A stretch of DNA of 64,000 nt from NCBI GenBank assembly GCA_029338675.1, contig JAQYAV010000108.1, forward strand, positions 1-64,000, in the 5' to 3' direction. The stretch's first letter is position 1, and each line of letters opens with the position of its first letter. Under the pieces are notes generated by a model. It was not told where the DNA came from, did no database searches, and saw only the letters and a list, made by a program, of their open reading frames with translations. This DNA is from Lachnospiraceae bacterium. GTDB taxonomy: Bacteria; Bacillota; Clostridia; Lachnospirales; Lachnospiraceae. Shown in pieces: positions 53,701 to 63,960 of the stretch. The translations under genes were made by a program, and so were the position numbers.

Positions 53701-55164
53701 AGAATTGATAAAATATTTGAAGCATATTATGTTTCAGATGGAAATAAGTCGAAAAGCCATGAAAGATCTGCGATTGGACTTGCAATAGCAAAAGGTTATG
53801 CGGATATAATTAACGCAGATATTGAAGTTGAGAGCGTGTATGGTGCTGGTACGACATTTACTTTGTCAACAACACAGTCTGTAAAAGAAAGCGTTGGAAA
53901 GAATCAGTCAATTGCTAAAGTGGATAATATGGTATCAAGAGAGATTGCTGAAAAATTGTGGCTTCCTGAGGTATATGGTTTATTAGTTGATGATGACGAG
54001 GTAAGTAGAGAAGTATCAACTAAGGTATTATCATCATTTGAAATGAAATTAGACGTTGCTTCATCGGGAATAAATGCTATTGATATGGTTATGAATAACG
54101 ATTATGATGTAGTATTTTTGGATTTATCAATGCCTATAATGAATGGCATTGAGGTTATGAATGAGATACGTGATTTATCAGAAACAAAATATTCTATTTT
54201 ACCAATTATATCAATGGATGTTGATGCTATTGAAAATAATACTGCACAGTTAATAAGTGATGGTTTTACTGATAGCTTGGTAAAGCCTATGGATATTAGA
54301 AGAGTTGCTGCTATATTAAAGGATTGTCTTCCAGAAGCAAAAATAAAAGAAAAGTTAAGTGATATTATCCAATATATTGATAATTCGCGTTTTGGTGAAG
54401 GATTAAAACGATTAAAGCCTCAAATTGAAATTGAGAGAGCCATTGAAAAAATAGGTGGTAGCATTGATGTATATAATAATTTGATAAATGCATATTATAA
54501 GCAAAATATTATGGATATTAATGACTTGAGAGAAAAAGCAGAAAGTGACCTTAGGGGCTTCAAGATTAAGGTGCATTCAATAAGAACGTTTAGTGTTAAT
54601 ATTGGAGCATACAGGTTTGCAAAAGAAGCATCTTATATGGAGGCTGCAATAAATAAGAGAAATCGTGATTATATTAAACACAACATTGATAAATTTGTTG
54701 ATAATCTTACAAAACTATTAATTTCCATTGAGGAGTATATTGAGTATATGGAAGATTATGTTGGAATGAACGAAGAAGAACATGCTATGAAAAATGCCAT
54801 AGAATATATAAATGATTCTAAGGATGCTGGTGATAATAAGGAAAGTATCAATAGTAATGATTCAATTAAAGAAGATTCCAAAAACAAGGTTGGTGAGCCT
54901 GTTGTGGATGAAATAAATACAAAGGATTCTCAACAAGGAAAAGAAACTGCAGATACAATTGATGTTGCATTGCTAAAATCAATTAGAGAAAAAGCAAAAA
55001 ATAATGATTTTGATGGTTTGATTCAAGATTTTAATGAGATAAATTGCTTTGAATATACAGGAGAAAATAAGGAATTTGTCAATGTATTATTGGAATTTAT
55101 TGAAGCTAAAAATGTAGAAGCTATAATAGATATAGTTGGAACATATATAGAACTGTCAAAATAA
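50776..55164 (+). CDS. Hybrid two-component sensor with propeller ectodomain and Asn in place of the H-box His
   Basis: 1462 residues. Signal sequence (1-32); two seven-bladed-type propeller regions built of VWVGTDSGLY-like repeats (about 45-620, Reg_prop); Y_Y_Y domain (about 650-740); one membrane helix (~756-775); a dimerisation domain whose H box reads NMSNEIKIPINAI with Asn813 where the phosphorylated His belongs; HATPase with N box IENSVKNT and DTGIGI; receiver domain with Asp1116 (FLDLSMPIMNG) and LVKP; then an Hpt-like domain with His1267 (KVHSIRTFSVNIGA). The last 150 residues have no match. The architecture is that of hybrid two-component systems that sense polysaccharides or their fragments. 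It probably lacks normal autophosphorylation; see findings. Start: AAAGGA precedes the ATG; the gene follows the M18 pseudogene by 14 bases. Confidence 0.9.
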   Translation: MVKKLKLSKIIALLACVLVCLFCVSGYSSHARDSFASKFIQTVYNQKNGIESNEVNCLYQSSSGYVWVGTDSGLYRTNGTGFSSINLWETDDRTDVYSINCIMQDSTGKMWIGTDNYGLFFIEDGNNYHFRDEYYNGVKTIYDFVEDSDGNIFVASSSGLFKVSISEDGRYILEMHSNKDIAMQKFADIEIDDDKIWGITENNIYIWSKDEVKKILDAEKYTSEDLTCIKKINGDMYVGTKGRDIIRLYGNYYFETINASLEGIKEFMYDSNGLVWVCSDNGIGYLDKSNNVIKCTGFEIDNYLSDMIQDYEGNYWISSTRMGLLLLSRSKFIDYNMYIGMPESMVNAVFCENGVKYIGTDDGLIIYENNKRTQNNLTEKLDGVNIRHITSDSKGNIWIGTHRRFGIVKVLPSGEIKEIGRINGLPDSAVNYILPLSNGSVAVATEAGVSIIDKNDKVVNSYGVNEGLIANSVYCLYENQNGEIFVGTDGYGIYVINPNVRERVQNYNIDNGLNSNVVTCFESGKNGLWIGTDNGICYYNETFRKISNVEYSNCIYDILCYEGNMWLIGSMGVLRTSEEELLDSNALSSRYLDVNDGLIKTVNSISNSCIDDEGKIYICCNEGICLLDTKSVPYNTTSPKIKVTSIDLDGVKYEFDNLSDGIVLRSNVSRMTIKFAVFSYANRGNIKVEYYLDGFDSEPILLKGDERMEAVYTNLDGGVYEFKISAYNGDGTACEEPVSFVIEKEKSLFENPIARLVFVVIVLGMFILLSFILLRVQKKLKNKNDALETLSKEHEEAVKTSSAKSDYLANMSNEIKIPINAIMVKADEALHVIDDENPGKEAVKGIYDIGEGIISKVDDIILLAKIEAGKITVHESLYSITTLMYSLSEYAIEKIGDKGIRFFVEISENITDNVIGDEEKIKSILMRLIENSVKNTKEGSITLSVDSFEYDSKHNIDELNIEFTISDTGIGIQPDRIDKIFEAYYVSDGNKSKSHERSAIGLAIAKGYADIINADIEVESVYGAGTTFTLSTTQSVKESVGKNQSIAKVDNMVSREIAEKLWLPEVYGLLVDDDEVSREVSTKVLSSFEMKLDVASSGINAIDMVMNNDYDVVFLDLSMPIMNGIEVMNEIRDLSETKYSILPIISMDVDAIENNTAQLISDGFTDSLVKPMDIRRVAAILKDCLPEAKIKEKLSDIIQYIDNSRFGEGLKRLKPQIEIERAIEKIGGSIDVYNNLINAYYKQNIMDINDLREKAESDLRGFKIKVHSIRTFSVNIGAYRFAKEASYMEAAINKRNRDYIKHNIDKFVDNLTKLLISIEEYIEYMEDYVGMNEEEHAMKNAIEYINDSKDAGDNKESINSNDSIKEDSKNKVGEPVVDEINTKDSQQGKETADTIDVALLKSIREKAKNNDFDGLIQDFNEINCFEYTGENKEFVNVLLEFIEAKNVEAIIDIVGTYIELSK

Positions 55165-55318
55165 TATATATGATAACATATATAGAACTGTTAAAATAAT
55201 ATACATGTGATAACATATATAGAACTGTTAAAATAATATATATAATAACATATATAGAACTGTTAAAATAATACACATGTGATAACATATATAGAGCTAT
55301 CAGAATAATACACATGTA
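55141..55318. repeat. Tandem repeat derived from the 3' end of the hybrid sensor gene
   Basis: The last codons of the upstream gene (ACATATATAGAACTGTCAAA then TAA) recur downstream, starting at 55176, 55213, 55248 and 55285 (period 35-37 bp), with small changes. The repeats continue after the stop codon, so they do not alter the protein. Confidence 0.9.
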
Positions 55319-55327
55319 GAAGAAAAA

Positions 55328-55366
55328 GGACACATTTTTTATAAATAAGAATGTGTTCTTTTTGTA
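55328..55366 (+). terminator. Terminator after the hybrid sensor gene
   Basis: GGACACATT and AATGTGTTC form the stem, then TTTTTG. Confidence 0.75.
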
Positions 55367-55454
55367 TATATAGAAGTATATTAACTTGTTATTACATGGA
55401 AAGAATAATCATTAAAACTGTTAGAAAATTGCAAATAAGAGATAAGGAATAAAA

Positions 55455-55483
55455 TAAAAAAAGTCTTGTCGACACAAGACTTT
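55455..55483 (-). terminator. Terminator of the tRNA-Gly pair
   Basis: On the minus strand AGTCTTGT-GTCG-ACAAGACT followed by TTTTTTATTTT. Confidence 0.85.
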
Positions 55484-55494
55484 AAAATAATAAG

Positions 55495-55566
<72 letters not shown>

Positions 55567-55586
55567 ATACAAATATTAAATTAAAG

Positions 55587-55658
<72 letters not shown>

Positions 55659-55697
55659 ATATGTTGTACTAAACGATAACTCGCAAGTACATGTTGT

Positions 55698-55726
55698 ATA
55701 TTATCATAGTAGTTCTTATGTGTCAA
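55698..55726 (-). promoter_or_regulatory. Promoter of the tRNA-Gly operon
   Basis: On the minus strand a perfect TTGACA, a 17-bp spacer and TAATAT, 40 bases before the first tRNA. Confidence 0.75.
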
Positions 55727-55819
55727 CACTAAAATAATAAAAAAAACATAGATTTGTAAAAAAATATAAAACTAGCAAAATCATATAGAAAAAATCTATT
55801 TTTTATAACATAAAATAAA

Positions 55820-55847
55820 TTGAAAAATAAATGTTCTTTGCTATAAT
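55820..55847 (+). promoter_or_regulatory. Promoter of the LTA-synthase-like gene
   Basis: TTGAAA and a perfect TATAAT with a 16-bp spacer, 43 bases before the start at 55891. Confidence 0.75.
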
Positions 55848-55890
55848 ATGTATAGTTGCAAAAAATAGGTAATTATTGTGGGTGATAATA

Positions 55891-57870
55891 ATGGAGAATG
55901 AAAGAAAAGGATTTAATAAATTTATATATAATTTTTTTCATACAGCAAAATTCAAATGCTTTTTATTTGCAATGATAATGGAAGTTGTATTGGAAATGTT
56001 GGGACGAAGATCGTTTGTGGCAGGAATAAAGTTCGTTGTGTTTTCGCCAATTGTATATCTATATAATGTTTCAATTATTTTCTTTACACTGTTATTTGCT
56101 TTCTTTATGAAAAAAAGATTGTTTGGTGTGATTTTTATTTCACTTATATGGCTAATATGTGGAATAGTAAATTTTGTTGTTTTAGGATATCGTGTTACAC
56201 CTTTTGCTGCTATTGATGTACTTATGGCTAAAGATGTATTTACCATGATTGATGTATATCTTAAAAAATGGCAACAGGTTGCCTTATTAATAGGAATAGT
56301 ATTACTTTTGGCTGGAATGATATTTGTATTTCGTAAAATACCTAAAATATCAGGTGAGTTAAAGGTAAAACGTACAATGTTTATGTGTATTTGTTCATGG
56401 ATTATTGTATGGGGCTTTACTAATTTTGGAGTAAAACATAATATTATTTCTGATAATTTTGCAAATCTCGGAACAGCCTATAAGGATTATGGATTTGCAT
56501 ATTGTTTTACAAATAGTATTATTGATAATGGTATTAGTGAACCATCTGATTACTCTGCATCCTTGATGCGTAATATGAAAAGACAGCTAGATGAAGTATC
56601 ATTGAAGGCTACAAAGAGAAAACCTAATATTATTGTTGTTCAATTAGAGTCATTTTTTGATATTAATCCAGTTGCAGATCTTAAGTTAAGTAGTGATCCA
56701 ATACCTAATTTTAATCGATTAAAAGAAGAATATCCTTCAGGCTTTTTTAGAGTCCCAGCATTAGGCGCGGGTACAGCTAATACTGAATTCGAAGTTTTAA
56801 CTGGAATTAAATCAAGTTGTTTTGGCGCTGGTGAATATCCATATAAGACAACAGTAAATAAAATTCCAATAGAGAGCATGTGTAGCTTGCTTGGTAACGA
56901 AGGATATGGAACATATGCCATCCATAATAATACTGGAAGCTTTTATGATAGAAAATCTGTATATGATCAAATGGGATTTGATGCTTTTATACCAATGGAA
57001 TATATGTATGACCTAAAAAGAACGTATACAGATTGGGCAAAGGACATTACATTGGTTGATGACATAATAAAATGTATGAAAGATACGCCTGAGCAGGACT
57101 TCGTGTTTACAATAAGTGTTCAGGGACATGGAAGATATCCGGAGATAGAAGGAACATGTGAGGATCATATTCAGGTTAAATATGATAAAGATCCAATTAT
57201 GGAAAATCAATTTCATTATTATGTAAATCAAATATACGAAATGGATCAAATGATTGATAAGCTTGTTAAGGCACTTGATAATACAAAAGAGGATTACGTT
57301 TTGCTTTTATATGGGGATCATTTGCCTTCTTTGAATTTAACAGAGGAACAGTTAGCTTCTTCAAAGGGTGATTTATTTCAGACTGAATATATTTTGGTGA
57401 ATAATATTGGGCTACGTCTCGAGGATAAGGATATTGATGCATGTGACATATCTCTTGTGATTTTAAAATCTCTAGGGCTTAATTTGGGTTATGCTCAAAA
57501 GGCAAATGAGCTATATAGCGATGATGAGTTTGACAAGAACATTGAATATATTGCGTATGATATGCTTTTTGGAAATAAATATTTATACAATGGAATGGTA
57601 CCTGTTAAAGCACCACATATGAAGATGGGTGTTGACGTTATTGAATTAAAGGAAATAAAAAATGAGTCAGGGCATGTTGTTGTAAAAGGAAGTAATTTTA
57701 ATGAGTATTCTGTTGTATTTTGTGAAGATGAAGAGTTGAAAACAACTTATGTTGATCGGAACACATTGATGATAGAAAATTATGAAGCTATACAAGGAAA
57801 AAGATTTTCTGTAAAGCAGTTAGATGGCGGACACAATATATTTGGTTCTACAAATGATTATATATTTTAA
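55891..57870 (+). CDS. LTA synthase family membrane sulfatase-like protein
   Basis: 659 residues. Five N-terminal helices (to about residue 185) then an extracellular alkaline-phosphatase/sulfatase-fold domain of the LtaS type: VVQLESFFDIN (metal Glu), GAGTANTEFEVLTG (candidate nucleophile Thr), HNNTGSFYDR and LLLYGDHLPSL (metal Asp-His). Such enzymes transfer glycerol-phosphate or related groups from phosphatidylglycerol-type donors to surface glycolipids or polysaccharides. After the catalytic domain, about 100 residues look beta-rich. The ATG at 55891 follows GGTGAT; an upstream TTG at 55876 was rejected. Which polymer it makes is not known; the phosphocholine genes at 3-5 kb may decorate it (inference). 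Confidence 0.9.
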   Translation: MENERKGFNKFIYNFFHTAKFKCFLFAMIMEVVLEMLGRRSFVAGIKFVVFSPIVYLYNVSIIFFTLLFAFFMKKRLFGVIFISLIWLICGIVNFVVLGYRVTPFAAIDVLMAKDVFTMIDVYLKKWQQVALLIGIVLLLAGMIFVFRKIPKISGELKVKRTMFMCICSWIIVWGFTNFGVKHNIISDNFANLGTAYKDYGFAYCFTNSIIDNGISEPSDYSASLMRNMKRQLDEVSLKATKRKPNIIVVQLESFFDINPVADLKLSSDPIPNFNRLKEEYPSGFFRVPALGAGTANTEFEVLTGIKSSCFGAGEYPYKTTVNKIPIESMCSLLGNEGYGTYAIHNNTGSFYDRKSVYDQMGFDAFIPMEYMYDLKRTYTDWAKDITLVDDIIKCMKDTPEQDFVFTISVQGHGRYPEIEGTCEDHIQVKYDKDPIMENQFHYYVNQIYEMDQMIDKLVKALDNTKEDYVLLLYGDHLPSLNLTEEQLASSKGDLFQTEYILVNNIGLRLEDKDIDACDISLVILKSLGLNLGYAQKANELYSDDEFDKNIEYIAYDMLFGNKYLYNGMVPVKAPHMKMGVDVIELKEIKNESGHVVVKGSNFNEYSVVFCEDEELKTTYVDRNTLMIENYEAIQGKRFSVKQLDGGHNIFGSTNDYIF

Positions 57871-57961
57871 AATATAATAATGCTTGCTTTACTACAATGT
57901 TAAAATACTGTATAATAAGAACTAGGTTTTTATAGAATAATTAATTAGGAGGAGAATGCTT

Positions 57962-58441
57962 ATGGGTTCTATTCCAATGATTGATGTTAAGCATGTAAAT
58001 TGTTTTTTACAATCAAGCATCTCAGTCGTTGATACAGTGACGCAAGTTAAGTTAACTGTTGGAAAGCCTGAGAAAACGGATTTTAAGATTAATAAAACCT
58101 CATATGTTATTCAAGTGGGGGTTGTAGGAGAGATGAAGGGGCAGGTTATGCTTGCTATTGAAGACGAGAATGCAAAGGATATCGCTTCAAGAATGATGTT
58201 TGGTATGGAAGTAAAAGAACTTGATGAGATGGCTTCCTCTGCGCTTAATGAGCTTGGAAATATGATTATGGGTAACACTGCTACAATATTTTCTACACAG
58301 GGAATTAAGATTGATATTACTCCACCATTGTCTGTATATGGCAATGATTTCGTTTTGAAAACAGATATAGCAGGCATAAAGGTTCCTCTTTATAATGGAG
58401 ATAAGAGCTATATTGATTTGTATATTTGTGTTACAGATTAA
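57962..58441 (+). CDS. cheX: CheX-family chemotaxis phosphatase
   Basis: 159 residues. CheC/CheX/FliY fold with the catalytic pattern SALNELGNMIMGNTAT (Glu and Asn on one helix), which hydrolyses CheY-phosphate. One catalytic helix only, thus CheX rather than CheC. The ATG at 57962 is preferred to 57956 by spacing from AGGAGG, though both are possible. It follows the LTA-synthase-like gene by ~90 bases, alone among non-chemotaxis genes. Confidence 0.88.
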   Translation: MGSIPMIDVKHVNCFLQSSISVVDTVTQVKLTVGKPEKTDFKINKTSYVIQVGVVGEMKGQVMLAIEDENAKDIASRMMFGMEVKELDEMASSALNELGNMIMGNTATIFSTQGIKIDITPPLSVYGNDFVLKTDIAGIKVPLYNGDKSYIDLYICVTD

Positions 58442-58475
58442 GATTTATATGAATTTTTTTTATATATTTTTCGTG

Positions 58476-60003
<1,528 letters not shown>

Positions 60004-60017
60004 TATTTGATTAATTT

Positions 60018-60048
60018 GCTCTCTCTTGTTTTCAGGAGAGAGCTTTTT
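60018..60048 (+). terminator. Terminator of guaB
   Basis: GCTCTCTC and GAGAGAGC with a 10-base loop, then TTTTT. Confidence 0.9.
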
Positions 60049-60144
60049 AAGTATATAGCTTCATAAGTGTTTATAGGTTTATAATACAACGTAGTGTTAT
60101 TTTCGTTTATTGATTTGTTTAGAACATTTTGATTGGAGAGTATT

Positions 60145-61029
60145 ATGAAAAAAATATGGGCTGTAATTGTTACATATAATCCTGACATTAATAGATTAAA
60201 AGATAATATTGAAGCAATTGTAAAACAGGTGTGTGGTGTCGTTGTTGTTGATAATGCTTCAAATAATGTTAACGATATTATTGATATTATAAATAAACTT
60301 AAAAATGAAAATAGTTATGATATTAATGTTATTTACAATGACTGTAACAAAGGAATTGCAAGTGCGTTAAATATTGGAATAAAAACAGCATATGAGAATA
60401 AAAATGCTGATTGGATTATTACGTTAGATCAAGATACAGTTGTATATGATAACATTATAAAGATATATAAAGAATTTTATTTTAGCCCATATTATAACAA
60501 TTCAATTGTATCTTTTTCATGTCTTAGAAAAGATAGAAACTATAATGAGAAAAATAATTCGTTTATTGATGAAAAAGGGAATAATGATTATGAATTTGTA
60601 AAATGCTGTATAACAAGTGGAAATCTTATTAATGTTTCGGCATGGGAAAAAATTAATGGATTTGATGATAAATTATTTATTGATATGGTTGATGATGATT
60701 TTTGTATACGATTAAGAATAAATAATTATAAAATTGTAAGAATAAATAAATATGGATTTTTGCATGAATTAGGAGATAGTGTTAAAAAGGTTAAATTATT
60801 TGGTAGAGAAAAGGTTGTTATTTTTTGTAATTCAATGAGAAAATATTATCTTGCAAGAAATACAACATATATTGTAAAAAAATATAAATTAGGATTTAAT
60901 TCTGAATACAACAAGTATCTATTTAAGAGAATTACTGGAACAATTCTTTTTGAAAAAAACAAAGTAAAAGGATTAAAAGCTTATATAAAGGGAATAAGAG
61001 ATTCAAAGAAACTTATTTGTACAAAATAA
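60145..61029 (+). CDS. Family 2 glycosyltransferase (rhamnosyltransferase-like)
   Basis: 294 residues. GT-A fold: VIVTYNPD, VVVDNASNN, then the metal-binding WIITLDQDT and, later, GFDDKLFIDMVDDDFCIRL. This matches rhamnosyl/galactofuranosyl-type GT2 enzymes (WbbL-like). GGAGAG site before the ATG; a TTG at 60133 is in that site. It is a single gene, and its codons are AT-richer than its neighbours (many Asn/Ile/Lys), which may point to transfer. Sugar donor unknown. Confidence 0.87.
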   Translation: MKKIWAVIVTYNPDINRLKDNIEAIVKQVCGVVVVDNASNNVNDIIDIINKLKNENSYDINVIYNDCNKGIASALNIGIKTAYENKNADWIITLDQDTVVYDNIIKIYKEFYFSPYYNNSIVSFSCLRKDRNYNEKNNSFIDEKGNNDYEFVKCCITSGNLINVSAWEKINGFDDKLFIDMVDDDFCIRLRINNYKIVRINKYGFLHELGDSVKKVKLFGREKVVIFCNSMRKYYLARNTTYIVKKYKLGFNSEYNKYLFKRITGTILFEKNKVKGLKAYIKGIRDSKKLICTK

Positions 61030-61221
61030 AAAACATTTAATGTTAATATATTTCATTTACAAAAAATGTATTATATGATATATTTCCGAGTGGATGGTAT
61101 TCGAATGAAACCATACTAGGAAAATATAATAATATATATCACATACTTTGGGTTATTTTCATATTACATGTTGAAGGTAATTGCCGCTTTACACATATGG
61201 TGTTGTAAGGAGGTTGATAGT

Positions 61222-62097
61222 ATGAGGATTGGATTTATAGGCGCCGGTAAGATGGGCTTTACCCTTGGAAAATACCTTGTGGAAAAAAATCTTACAGAAA
61301 TTAGCAAAGAATTAGATTATAGTGTTTCTGGATATTATAGTCAAAATATTGAAAGTGCAAAAACTGCGGCTGCGTTTACCGATACTAATTACTATGATAA
61401 GCTTGAAGAATTAATTAATGCTTGTGATATTATTTTTATTACTGTTCCAGATGGTAAGATTAGTGAGGTTGTTCGACAATTAGATGAATTTGGAACAATT
61501 AAAGGCAAAATAATATGTCATACTAGTGGGGCTCTTTCCTCACAGGTTTTTTCTGGTATGAATAACATGATATATGGTTATTCGGTACATCCTATATATG
61601 CGGTTAGTTCAAAAACCGAATCTTATAAGAATTTCAGTGAATGCTTTATAACAATTGAAGGAAATGAAGAAAAGCTTGATATTATTACCATGTTGTTTAG
61701 ACAATTTGGACATAATATGGAAGTTATTAAATGTGATGATAAGGTGAAATATCATAGTGCAGCGGTTTTTGCAAGTAATTTAGTAGTAGGCTTATATCAT
61801 ATGTCAGTTGAATTACTTAAGGAATGTGGTTTTTCTTTGGATAAAGCAAACTGTGCGTTGAAACCACTATTTATTAATAATGCAAAAAATATATATAATT
61901 GTAATGAATTAAAAGACTCATTAACAGGACCGGTTCAAAGGGCAGATGTTACAACAATTCGTAAGCATATAGATGTTTTAGACGATAATTCGGCTAATGT
62001 TTATAAGCTTTTATCTAATGAACTTTTATCAATTGTTAATACAGAAAAAAATGAAAGCTATAAGGAGATTCAAGATATATTAGGAGGTCAGAAATAA
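61222..62097 (+). CDS. Rossmann-fold/DUF2520 protein of the pantothenate operon
   Basis: 291 residues. N-terminal NAD(P)-binding GFIGAGKMGFTLGKYL (about residues 3-18), then the ITVPDGKISEV and HTSGALSS segments, and the C-terminal DUF2520 domain with conserved SLTGPVQRADVTTIRKH. This is the family resembling ketopantoate and pyrroline-5-carboxylate reductases. The ATG at 61222 follows AAGGAGG; an ATG at 61168 has no site. It ends directly before the panB start. Substrate not shown; a reductase working with the pan enzymes, perhaps on ketopantoate, is suggested by context only. Confidence 0.85.
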   Translation: MRIGFIGAGKMGFTLGKYLVEKNLTEISKELDYSVSGYYSQNIESAKTAAAFTDTNYYDKLEELINACDIIFITVPDGKISEVVRQLDEFGTIKGKIICHTSGALSSQVFSGMNNMIYGYSVHPIYAVSSKTESYKNFSECFITIEGNEEKLDIITMLFRQFGHNMEVIKCDDKVKYHSAAVFASNLVVGLYHMSVELLKECGFSLDKANCALKPLFINNAKNIYNCNELKDSLTGPVQRADVTTIRKHIDVLDDNSANVYKLLSNELLSIVNTEKNESYKEIQDILGGQK

Positions 62098-62925
62098 ATG
62101 AAGAAAACAGTTACTACTTTTGCAAAAGCAAAGGCAAATAAAGAAAAATTAACAATGCTTACAGCATATGATTATTCAACAGCAAAGCTTATGGATCAAG
62201 CTGGTGTTGATTCAATTTTAGTAGGTGATTCCCTTGGAAATGTTGTTCTTGGATATGAGGATACAATTTCAGTTACAATGGAGGATATGATTCATCATGC
62301 AGCTGCAGTTTCTAGAGGAGCAAAAGAGGCTTTAGTTGTAGTAGATATGCCATTTATGTCATATCAAACTTCTGTTTATGATGCTGTTGTTAATGCGGGA
62401 AGACTTATGAAGGAGGGCCGTGCAAATGCTGTAAAACTCGAAGGCGGTGTTGAGGTTGCACCACAGATAAAGGCAATCACAGCTGCTGGAATTCCAGTTT
62501 GTGCTCATCTTGGCCTTACTCCACAAAGTATCAATGCGTTTGGAGGCTTCAAGGTTCAGGCTAAAACAAAAGAAGCGGCAGAAAAATTTATATCAGATGC
62601 TTTGGCTATTCAAGAAGCAGGTGCATTTGCAGTGGTGTTAGAATGTGTTCCTGAAAAGTTAGCAACATTAGTAACTGAAAAATTAGATATTCCAACAATT
62701 GGAATTGGAGCTGGAGCTGGTTGCGATGGGCAGGTTCTTGTATATGCTGATATGCTTGGTATGTTTAGCGATTTCACACCAAAATTTGTTAAACGTTTTG
62801 CAGAAACAGGTGCTGCAATGACAGAGGGCTTTAAGGCATATATTAATGAAGTTAAAGCAGGAACTTATCCTTCTGCAGAACATACTTATGCGATAGATGA
62901 TGAAGTAATTGAGAAGTTATATTAA
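62098..62925 (+). CDS. panB: 3-methyl-2-oxobutanoate hydroxymethyltransferase (ketopantoate hydroxymethyltransferase)
   Basis: 275 residues. It adds a hydroxymethyl group from methylene-THF to 2-oxoisovalerate. [35 protein letters not shown] and [21 protein letters not shown] are diagnostic, with Mg-binding Asp in VGDS. It starts the base after the previous stop and shares the AGGAGG within it. The 3' end is duplicated downstream as a repeat. Confidence 0.97.
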   Translation: MKKTVTTFAKAKANKEKLTMLTAYDYSTAKLMDQAGVDSILVGDSLGNVVLGYEDTISVTMEDMIHHAAAVSRGAKEALVVVDMPFMSYQTSVYDAVVNAGRLMKEGRANAVKLEGGVEVAPQIKAITAAGIPVCAHLGLTPQSINAFGGFKVQAKTKEAAEKFISDALAIQEAGAFAVVLECVPEKLATLVTEKLDIPTIGIGAGAGCDGQVLVYADMLGMFSDFTPKFVKRFAETGAAMTEGFKAYINEVKAGTYPSAEHTYAIDDEVIEKLY

Positions 62926-63069
62926 AGAGTGATTGAAAAGTTTTATAAAAAAACGATTTAGAAGCTATATAAAAAAGTGATTGAAAAGCTATATAAAGAG
63001 TGATTGAAAAGTTTTATAAAAAACGATTTAGAAGCTATATAAAAAGTGATTGAAAAGTTTTATTAGAAA
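62905..63069. repeat. 22-25-bp tandem repeat derived from the 3' end of panB
   Basis: The last codons of panB (GTAATTGAGAAGTTATAT then TAA) are followed by six similar units, alternating GTGATTGAAAAGTTTTATAA and CGATTTAGAAGCTATATAA, with period about 22-25 bp. The repeat fills the whole gap to panC. Confidence 0.9.
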
Positions 63070-63081
63070 GAGGAATTTGTA

Positions 63082-63933
63082 ATGAGAGTAGTATCAACAG
63101 TAAATGAAGTGAGAAATCAAGTAAAAGCATGGAAAAAAGAAGGTCTTAGTATTGGATTTGTTCCTACTATGGGTTATTTACATGAGGGACATGCTAGCTT
63201 AATAAAAAGGTCTGTTTCTGAAAATGATAAAGTAGTAGTAAGTATTTTTGTTAATCCAATGCAGTTTGGTCCAACAGAGGATTTGGCAAGCTATCCAAGA
63301 GATTTAGAGGCAGATTCAAAATTATGTGAAGAAATGGGCGCAGAATTGATTTTCCATCCAGAGCCAGAAGAGATGTATGATCAGGGATTTTGTTCATTTG
63401 TTGACATGAATGGACTTACAAATGCATTATGTGGATTGTCTCGACCTGTTCATTTTAGAGGTGTTTGTACAGTAGTAAATAAATTATTTAATATTGTTAC
63501 TCCAGATAAGGCATATTTTGGCGAAAAGGATGCACAGCAGTTAGCTGTAATTAAGAGAATGGTTAAGGATCTTAATATGGATATTGAGATAGTAGGATGT
63601 CCAATAATAAGAGAGGCTGATGGTCTTGCAAAGAGCTCAAGAAATACATACTTGTCAGACGAATCAAGAAAACAGGCTGTTATTTTAAGCAAATCTATTT
63701 TCATGGGTAAGAAAATGATTGAAGATGGAGAAAGAAATGCTAAGAAAGTAATTGATGCAATGAAGGATATGATTAATAGTGCTTCTCTTACAAAAATTGA
63801 TTATGTTGAGATTGTTGACGTTAATACTATGAAGAGTATTGATGAAATAAAAGGTGAGATTCTTTGCGCAATAGCTGTTAATGTTGGTGGAGAAGCTAGA
63901 TTAATTGATAACTTTATGATGAAGGTTGACTAA
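63082..63933 (+). CDS. panC: Pantothenate synthetase
   Basis: 283 residues. Condenses pantoate with beta-alanine using ATP. GFVPTMGYLHEGHASLI contains the HxGH-type motif, followed by SIFVNPMQFGP, YFGEKDAQQLAVI and KSSRNTYLS. AAAGAGG precedes the ATG. panD follows 27 bases later. Confidence 0.97.
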   Translation: MRVVSTVNEVRNQVKAWKKEGLSIGFVPTMGYLHEGHASLIKRSVSENDKVVVSIFVNPMQFGPTEDLASYPRDLEADSKLCEEMGAELIFHPEPEEMYDQGFCSFVDMNGLTNALCGLSRPVHFRGVCTVVNKLFNIVTPDKAYFGEKDAQQLAVIKRMVKDLNMDIEIVGCPIIREADGLAKSSRNTYLSDESRKQAVILSKSIFMGKKMIEDGERNAKKVIDAMKDMINSASLTKIDYVEIVDVNTMKSIDEIKGEILCAIAVNVGGEARLIDNFMMKVD

Positions 63934-63960
63934 TTATATTAGTAAGAGGAGATTAAAGCT

